Assembly: GCA_903880095.1 (NCBI GenBank)
Contig: CAIRNX010000001.1
Span: 1 to 64,000, forward strand
DNA: 64,000 bases
Source: an uncultured Micrococcales bacterium
Lineage (GTDB): Bacteria > Actinomycetota > Actinomycetes > Actinomycetales > Microbacteriaceae
Direction: 5' to 3'
Part shown: positions 58,148 to 64,000 of the stretch, piece by piece
Position numbering within the stretch: position 1 is the first letter of the stretch
Layout of the letters: every line of letters starts with the position of its first letter
Translations under genes and position numbers: made by a program
Notes under the pieces: model-generated
Told to the model about the DNA's origin: nothing
The model's database searches: none
What the model saw: only the letters and a program-made list of their open reading frames with translations

Positions 58148-60112
58148 CTAGTCGTTTGCGCCAGCGGCGATTTTGCCGCTGATGATGTTCATCACAGTTG
58201 TGTCTGCCAAAGTGGTGACATCACCAATTGGGCGGTCTTCGGCAACATCGCGAAGCAGTCGACGCATAATTTTGCCCGAACGTGTCTTAGGCAGCTCAGC
58301 GACCACCATGATCTGGCGCGGTTTGGCAATTGGCCCAATCTCTTTCGCAACGTGGTCTCGAAGAACGCGGCTGACGTCTGAGTCAGAACCGGCTGCTTCG
58401 ACCTGATCGAGGCGCAGAATCACAAACGCAACCACTGCCTGCCCCGTCAACGCGTCGCTCGCACCAACGACTGCTGCCTCCGCAACCCAAGGGTGCGAAA
58501 CCAGTGCTGATTCGATTTCGGCTGTAGAGAGTCTGTGGCCCGAGACGTTCATCACGTCGTCTACGCGCCCAAGCAACCAGATATCTCCGTCGTGGTCTTT
58601 CTTTGCGCCGTCACCAGCGAAATACTGGCCATCGAAGCGCTCCCAATACGTTTCTTTGAAGCGCTCGGGGTCACCCCAGATGCCGCGAAGCATCGAAGGC
58701 CACGGTTCGGCGATAGTCAGGTAACCCCCTTGCTCGTTGCCGAGTTCAACACCGTCTTCGCCAACAACCTTCGCTACGATGCCGGGTAACGGCACCTGCG
58801 CTGAACCGGGTTTGGTGTCGGTGATGCCAGGAAGTGGCGAAATCATGATGGCGCCGGTTTCGGTCTGCCACCAGGTGTCCACGATTGGTGCCCGGTTGCC
58901 GCCGATAACCTCGCGGTACCACATCCACGCCTCGGGGTTGATTGGTTCACCCACCGAGCCGAGAACGCGCAACGAAGACAAGTCGAACTTGTCTGGAATT
59001 TCGCGGCCCAGCTTCATGAACGAGCGAATAGCGGTTGGGGCGGTGTATAGCAGGGTGACCTTGTATTTCTCGATTACCTCCCACCAGCGGCCAGGGTGCG
59101 GAGCATCGGGGGTGCCTTCGTAGATAACCTGCGTCGCTCCGTTTGCCAGCGGGCCGTAAGCAACATAAGTGTGGCCAGTGATCCAACCGACGTCAGCGGT
59201 GCACCAATAGATGTCTGTCTCTGGTCGCAAATCGAACACGTTGCGGTGGGTGTATGCGGCCTGAGTCAGATAACCGCCGGACGTGTGCAAAATGCCTTTC
59301 GGCTTGCCGGTCGTGCCTGAGGTGTAAAGAATGAAGAGTGGGTTTTCGGCCGGAAACGCTTTGGCTTCATGCTCGGCTTCGGCATTCGCCATCGCGTCTG
59401 ACCACCAAATATCTTTTGGCGTCCAAACAACCTCATCGCCAGTGCGCTTGACCACGAGAACGTTTTCGATGGTCGGGCAGTTGTTATCTTTTAGGGCCTC
59501 ATCGACGGCAGGTTTTAGGGCGCTCGCCTTTCCTTTGCGGTAGCCACCGTCGGCGGTGATCACAAGTTTCGCCTGAGCGTCTTGTATGCGTGTAGCCAGC
59601 GAGTCAGCCGAGAAGCCGCCGAAGATAACCGAGTGAACTGCGCCGATGCGCGCGACGGCAAGCATCGAGATAACCGCTTCGGCAATCATCGGAAGGTAGA
59701 TGGCTACGCGGTCGCCGCGCTCGATGCCAAGGCTGGTGAGCACATTCGCCGCACGCTTAACCTCAGCCGTTAGTTCTGCGTAGGTGTATGACTTTGAGTC
59801 ACCCGGTTCACCTTCGAAGTGAATCGCGATTCGGTCGCCATTACCGGCGATCACATGGCGATCAAGGCAGTTGTAAGAAACGTTCAGCTCGCCGTCTTCA
59901 AACCACTTGGCAACCGGTGCTTCAGACCAGTCGAGGGTTTTGGTGAATGGCTTATGCCAGTGGAGGTGCTTGGCCTGCTCGGCCCAAAAACCTAGGCGGT
60001 CGGATTTTGCTCGTTCGTAAATCTCAGGCTTGGCTAGAGCAGCGGCCGCGAATTCTGCCGTAGGAGCGAAGTGCCTTGTCTCATGGGACTGGCTTTCGAT
60101 TGAATCAGACAT
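58148..60112 (-). CDS. acs: Acetyl-CoA synthetase
   Basis: NPLFILYTSGTTGKPKGILHTSGGYL; DIYWCTADVGWITGHTYVAYGPL; C-terminal KTRSGKIMRR; start MSDSIESQ at 60112. Confidence 0.96.
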   Translation of the reverse strand: MSDSIESQSHETRHFAPTAEFAAAALAKPEIYERAKSDRLGFWAEQAKHLHWHKPFTKTLDWSEAPVAKWFEDGELNVSYNCLDRHVIAGNGDRIAIHFEGEPGDSKSYTYAELTAEVKRAANVLTSLGIERGDRVAIYLPMIAEAVISMLAVARIGAVHSVIFGGFSADSLATRIQDAQAKLVITADGGYRKGKASALKPAVDEALKDNNCPTIENVLVVKRTGDEVVWTPKDIWWSDAMANAEAEHEAKAFPAENPLFILYTSGTTGKPKGILHTSGGYLTQAAYTHRNVFDLRPETDIYWCTADVGWITGHTYVAYGPLANGATQVIYEGTPDAPHPGRWWEVIEKYKVTLLYTAPTAIRSFMKLGREIPDKFDLSSLRVLGSVGEPINPEAWMWYREVIGGNRAPIVDTWWQTETGAIMISPLPGITDTKPGSAQVPLPGIVAKVVGEDGVELGNEQGGYLTIAEPWPSMLRGIWGDPERFKETYWERFDGQYFAGDGAKKDHDGDIWLLGRVDDVMNVSGHRLSTAEIESALVSHPWVAEAAVVGASDALTGQAVVAFVILRLDQVEAAGSDSDVSRVLRDHVAKEIGPIAKPRQIMVVAELPKTRSGKIMRRLLRDVAEDRPIGDVTTLADTTVMNIISGKIAAGAND

Positions 60113-60217
60113 CTTTGTCTTTCTCGTTTTTGAGCTTTCGCGGCAATCTTGCCACAAAACACCCTGTGAATTTGCCCAAAGGGAATAATCGTTATCTTCT
60201 TTCGCTTACAATTATTC

Positions 60218-60308
60218 AGACGGCCTAGCGCCGTCCGTGCGGCACCGATTCCCCCAATAGGTGCCGCCTTGCCGGCAGGTTCTCCCCCAGAACCTGCCGG
60301 CATCTTTT
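60218..60308 (+). ncRNA. Probable 6C-type actinobacterial small RNA
   Basis: Three hairpins: GACGGC-ctagc-GCCGTC; GCGGCACC-gattCCCCCaata-GGTGCCGC; GCCGGCAGGTTCT-CCCCC-AGAACCTGCCGGC + ATCTTTT; TACAAT at 60207-60212; lies between acs and tadA-like gene. Confidence 0.7.
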
Positions 60309-60373
60309 AAGGGGTTTTCCACACATTTCGGGCAGTTTTCGTTAGCTTTGCCGTTTTTTGTGATTCTTAGCAA

Positions 60374-61186
60374 ATGCGAATTCAAGAATTTATGGTCGAC
60401 GAAAACCTAACTGATTTGGTCATAAATGGTTCGCGCGCTTTTGCACTTATTGAAGGCGGTTGGCGGCCAATCCACCTCGGTTTAGAGTCTGCCGAGGTTG
60501 CACGATTGGCAGTAGAGCTTTGCGATGAAGGTGGTCGGCATCTTGACTTGGCTAATCCGTTCGCCGATGTGTCGGTCGAGGGGTTTCGCGTGCACGCCGT
60601 TTTGCCCGCGGGTGTTTCACAGCAACCTCTGATCTCGATTCGCAAACACACGTCGCGAACCTTCGCGGTCACTCCCGAATTACAAGAAATCGTTTCGACT
60701 CACAAAAACTTTTTGGTTTCTGGTGCAACCGGTGCTGGCAAAACGACTTTGCTCAGATCCATGCTCGCCGGCAGCCAGGAGCGCGTGATCACCATCGAAG
60801 ACGTTGCCGAGTTGGCTTTTGAACAACCAAACTTCGTTTCGCTTATTGCAAGGCAAGCCAACATCGAGGGCAGGGGAGAGCTTGGAGTCGAGCGACTCTT
60901 TCGAGAAGCGCTTCGAATGCGACCTGACCGAATTGTGCTTGGTGAGGTTCGTGGTGCCGAATTCGGTCTCATGCTTCAAGCGCTAAACACTGGGCATGCA
61001 GGGTCGGCTGCAACACTCCACGCCAACTCGCTCGAGGCTGTACCCCAACGTCTAATCGGTCTCGGCTTATTGGCCGGCTTGAACCCAGAAACCACAGCAA
61101 CCCTCGCCAAGACGGCTCTAGATGTTGTCATTCACCTTGAGGGCGGGGTTTCAAGTATTGCGACGGTTGGTGAACTTTTTGACTGA
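60374..61186 (+). CDS. TadA/CpaF-like secretion ATPase (compact)
   Basis: FLVSGATGAGKTTLLRSMLAGSQERVITIEDVAEL; RMRPDRIVLGEVRGAE; NTGHAGSAATLHANS. Confidence 0.9.
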   Translation: MRIQEFMVDENLTDLVINGSRAFALIEGGWRPIHLGLESAEVARLAVELCDEGGRHLDLANPFADVSVEGFRVHAVLPAGVSQQPLISIRKHTSRTFAVTPELQEIVSTHKNFLVSGATGAGKTTLLRSMLAGSQERVITIEDVAELAFEQPNFVSLIARQANIEGRGELGVERLFREALRMRPDRIVLGEVRGAEFGLMLQALNTGHAGSAATLHANSLEAVPQRLIGLGLLAGLNPETTATLAKTALDVVIHLEGGVSSIATVGELFD

Positions 61187-61910
61187 CACCGCAACGATCG
61201 CGGCAGCTCTTCGCGCGGGCATGAGTGCATCCGAGGTTCGCCGAAGGTTTCAACCAAACGAGTTGGCGCTGCAGGTGCTCTCACTTTGCGAAAGTCTCGG
61301 ATCTGCGCCAGCCGAAAACCTTGAACGCCTTGCGATGGTTGAAACCAATCAGGCAAAGGCGTTGGCAGAACTCGAGGTTGCAGCCAGTGGCCCAAGGGCT
61401 TCTGCGCGATTGGTTACAGTTTTGCCTTTACTCGTGTTGATAGGAGCCCAGCTGCTCGGCATGAGAGTTCTCAACTCGCTGAACTTTGCGACTGGCGCCT
61501 CGATGCTGCTCGGAGCCTTACTTCTTTATTGGGGCCGTAGTTGGAGCGCCCAAATACTCGAGCGCGCCAAGGCTCCAAAAGAAGACCCGGGTGCTGCGCT
61601 CGACGCCTTTGCTGCGGCAATGGGTGCCGGGCTAGCCCAAAGAGTCGCGATCGAAGAAGTTGAGGCGCGCTTCGGTGCTCAAGAATCAATAACCGAACTT
61701 TTAGCCACATCAGCAGACACTGGCTTGGCTGTTGCCAAGCTGGCCCGCGCTGAGGCTGACAGGCAACGCCTCAATTGGCGGGTTTCAAGCGAAAAGCGTA
61801 TTCACGAGGCCGGAGTTCGCTTGATGTGGCCTCTTGGCCTTGCCGTTTTGCCAGCTTTTGTTCTCATCGCAGTGGTTCCGTTAGCCGCTGCGATGTTGAG
61901 AGGTAACTGA
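61179..61910 (+). CDS. TadB/TadC-like (type II secretion F-domain) membrane protein
   Basis: TTG start 61179 overlapping the tadA stop; TM pair LVTVLPLLVLIGAQLL / SMLLGALLLYW and C-terminal TM WPLGLAVLPAFVLIAVVPLAAAML; gene order. Confidence 0.7.
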   Translation: MTDTATIAAALRAGMSASEVRRRFQPNELALQVLSLCESLGSAPAENLERLAMVETNQAKALAELEVAASGPRASARLVTVLPLLVLIGAQLLGMRVLNSLNFATGASMLLGALLLYWGRSWSAQILERAKAPKEDPGAALDAFAAAMGAGLAQRVAIEEVEARFGAQESITELLATSADTGLAVAKLARAEADRQRLNWRVSSEKRIHEAGVRLMWPLGLAVLPAFVLIAVVPLAAAMLRGN

Positions 61911-61936
61911 AATGAAACAAATATAAAGGAGAAAGA

Positions 61937-62104
61937 ATGTTGAAGTCAGAACGCGGTTCGGCAACCGCCGAATACGCAATCGCAACCATGGCTGCCGTGG
62001 GCTTTGCCGGGTTGCTCGTGGTGATCATGCGAAGCGACGAGGTAAAGCAAATGCTGCTCGGTTTGGTCAAAAGTGCGCTCACATTTACGAACCCAAACGG
62101 GTAG
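61937..62104 (+). CDS. DUF4244/Flp-like small pilin (55 aa)
   Basis: MLKSERGSATAEYAIATMAAVGFAGLLVVIMRSDEVKQMLLGLVKSALTFTNPNG*; AAAGGAG upstream; absent from ORF track because of length. Confidence 0.85.
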   Translation: MLKSERGSATAEYAIATMAAVGFAGLLVVIMRSDEVKQMLLGLVKSALTFTNPNG

Positions 62105-62387
62105 TGTCACTGCTGAACTGGCGGTAGTTCTGCCAACGGTTCTACTTGTCGGTTCGACGCTCATTGGTGGCCTCGTTCTGGGTGTGCAACGCGTCCAAGC
62201 CGTTTATGCCGCTGGCACCCTTTCGAGGGCACTGGCCAGAGGAGAAGATCTTGGCCCGCTTGCTCGGGAGCTCGGTGTAACCACAAAAGTGCAATACCTT
62301 GCCGACTTCGTTTGCGTGCATGCCATTGCGCTCACGCAGCCAATCGAAATCGAGGAGCGAGCTTGCGCCCGAAAACTCGGTCTCTAA
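62073..62387 (+). CDS. TadE-like minor pilin
   Basis: TGSVTAELAVVLPTVLLVGSTLIGGLVLG; GTG start overlapping the upstream pilin gene. Confidence 0.8.
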   Translation: MRSHLRTQTGSVTAELAVVLPTVLLVGSTLIGGLVLGVQRVQAVYAAGTLSRALARGEDLGPLARELGVTTKVQYLADFVCVHAIALTQPIEIEERACARKLGL

Positions 62388-62698
62388 GCGAAACGGGTTC
62401 TGGCACAGTTCTCGCCCTCGGCCTGATGGCGATGCTGGTGGCATTGTTCGCGCTCATGCAGTTGCCAATCCAGGCAATCGCTGAGAAGGCCCGCTTGCAG
62501 GTGTTGGCTGATGAGGCTGCGCTCGCGGGTGCCGATTCTCTTCGAGGTTTGGCCACGGGAATACCTTGCGAGGTTGTGGCGTTGATGGTCGCTCAAAGCA
62601 AAACCGAAATTGTCACTTGTCGCGTTGTCGCAAATAGCGTGTACGTTAGTCTCCGAATAAGTCCGCTTATAGTTGCTGAGGCACGTGCCGGCATTTAG
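62363..62698 (+). CDS. Rv3654c-type TadE-like pseudopilin-associated protein
   Basis: GSGTVLALGLMAMLVALFALMQLPIQAIAEKARLQVLADEAALAGADSL; TTG start at 62363 preceded by GAGGAG, overlapping the upstream gene. Confidence 0.7.
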   Translation: MRPKTRSLSETGSGTVLALGLMAMLVALFALMQLPIQAIAEKARLQVLADEAALAGADSLRGLATGIPCEVVALMVAQSKTEIVTCRVVANSVYVSLRISPLIVAEARAGI

Positions 62699-62710
62699 AA
62701 AGGTTAAACG

Positions 62711-63202
62711 ATGGCTAATTTCTGCTCAAACTGTGGCACTAAGCACAACGGAGCCAGCTTCTGCCCTAACTGTGGCTCTTCGCAAGCAAGCTCTACTGCA
62801 GGTCAGCCAAGCGTCAACAACGCCACCTCTGGCGGCTATGCAAGTGGCGGTAGCAACAGCAACCAGCTGGCCATGTGGGCTCACCTTGGCGGACTTCTCG
62901 CGTATTTCTTCGGCGGAACCCTGATCGGCTGGGTGCCACCACTAATCATCCGCGGTTCAGCCACGGCACAGCGCGACCCCTACGTTCGCGAACAGGCCAC
63001 CGAGGCTCTGAACTTCCAACTCCAGTGGCTGATCATTGATGCCGCTCTTGCGGTTCTCACGGTAATAACCTGCGGAATCGGCGGGTTGCTTTACATTCCT
63101 GCGGTCATTCTTGTTCTAATCTTTGGCATTATGGCTTCGATTGCCACGGCAAGTGGCCAGAGCTACCGCTACCAAATGTTGTTCATCAAGTTCGTCAAGT
63201 AA
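62711..63202 (+). CDS. Zinc-ribbon DUF4870 membrane protein
   Basis: MANFCSNCGTKHNGASFCPNCGSSQ; LAMWAHLGGLLAYFFGG...REQATEALNFQLQWLI. Confidence 0.85.
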   Translation: MANFCSNCGTKHNGASFCPNCGSSQASSTAGQPSVNNATSGGYASGGSNSNQLAMWAHLGGLLAYFFGGTLIGWVPPLIIRGSATAQRDPYVREQATEALNFQLQWLIIDAALAVLTVITCGIGGLLYIPAVILVLIFGIMASIATASGQSYRYQMLFIKFVK

Positions 63203-63223
63203 AAACCACCTTTAGGAGAACCT

Positions 63224-64000
63224 TTGGCTAACAAGCTCGTAATCGTTGAGTCGCCTGCCAAGGCGAAAACGATCTCGAAATACCTAGGCAACGACTACAC
63301 GGTCCTTGCCTCGGTTGGTCACATTCGCGAGCTAGTCGAGCCTCGTGACCTGCCAAAGGAACTTAAAAAGGGTCCGTTCGGCAAATTCGCCGTCAACATC
63401 GAAAACGACTTCGAGCCCTACTACGCAATCAGCGCTGGTAAGTCCAAGACTGTTAGCGAGCTCAAGGCTGCTCTAAAAGGTGCAGACGAAGTGTTCCTGG
63501 CGACAGATGAAGACCGCGAAGGGGAGGCCATTGCCTGGCACCTACTTCAGGTCTTGAAGCCGAAGGTTCCAGTAAGCCGAATGGTTTTTCACGAAATCAC
63601 CAAAGAAGCGATCCAGGGCGCTCTAGAGCACACCCGCCCGCTAGACGACGACTTGGTTCAGGCGCAAGAGACTCGACGAATCGTTGACCGCCTATTCGGC
63701 TACGAGATTTCGCCGGTGCTGTGGCGCAAAGTAAACCGCGGGCTTAGTGCAGGCCGCGTTCAGTCACCGGCGGTTCGCCTGGTTGTGGAGCGCGAACGTG
63801 AGCGCATGGCTTTCGTTTCGGCGGCTTACTACGACGTAAAGGCGACTTTCGACACCGAAAAGTCTGGCGAAAACGAGTTCGAAGCGAAGCTGCTTTCGAT
63901 CGATGGCAAGCGAATTGCAACCGGTGAGTCGTTCAATGATCTAGGTCAATTGACCGCCGATGTGATGTTGCTCGACAAAGAGGCAGCGTTTGCGCTCGCC
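63224..64000 (+). CDS. topA: DNA topoisomerase I, N-terminal part (runs off window)
   Basis: TTG start at 63224; MANKLVIVESPAKAKTISKYLGNDYTVLASVGHIREL...EVFLATDEDREGEAIAWHLL. Confidence 0.96.
   Translation, partial: MANKLVIVESPAKAKTISKYLGNDYTVLASVGHIRELVEPRDLPKELKKGPFGKFAVNIENDFEPYYAISAGKSKTVSELKAALKGADEVFLATDEDREGEAIAWHLLQVLKPKVPVSRMVFHEITKEAIQGALEHTRPLDDDLVQAQETRRIVDRLFGYEISPVLWRKVNRGLSAGRVQSPAVRLVVERERERMAFVSAAYYDVKATFDTEKSGENEFEAKLLSIDGKRIATGESFNDLGQLTADVMLLDKEAAFALA

Noticed and set aside
58148-60157. Upstream extension of acs to 60157
   Set aside because: Translation before MSDSIESQ (MWQDCRESSKTRKTK) is not family-like; start placed at 60112.

Overview
This window looks like a compact high-GC actinobacterial chromosome segment, probably Microbacteriaceae-like (inferred from gene content and synteny; no database search was run). 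The housekeeping backbone is: rplJ (3' end)-rplL; tRNA-Ser(GGA)-SRP RNA-dnaX-recR-ask-asd; PBP1-type transpeptidase; acs; a probable 6C small RNA; a compact Tad-pilus locus; DUF4870; topA (5' part). Other genes include a sugar ABC transporter (permease, ATPase, binding protein), a kup K+ transporter, EamA and MFS transporters, GMC oxidoreductase, pirin, several VOC proteins, a TetR regulator and hydrolases. The outstanding feature is one uninterrupted 24.5-kb ORF (789..25250, 8153 aa), about 38% of the window. It encodes a giant modular surface protein: signal peptide, LamG-like domain, two polyglycine domains, about 7 beta-helix-like mega-repeats, a 246-bp-period Thr/Gly repeat tract, about 25 tandem Ig-like modules, Cys-containing Ig-like modules, FN3 modules, a PEPKP-type linker, an Ala/Gly tract, and a C-terminal polytopic membrane module of about 370 aa in place of an LPXTG anchor. 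A small TSP3-like Ca-binding membrane protein gene overlaps its stop codon. Together they are the best candidate for an undescribed cell-surface system here. No CRISPR array, IS element or prophage was seen.
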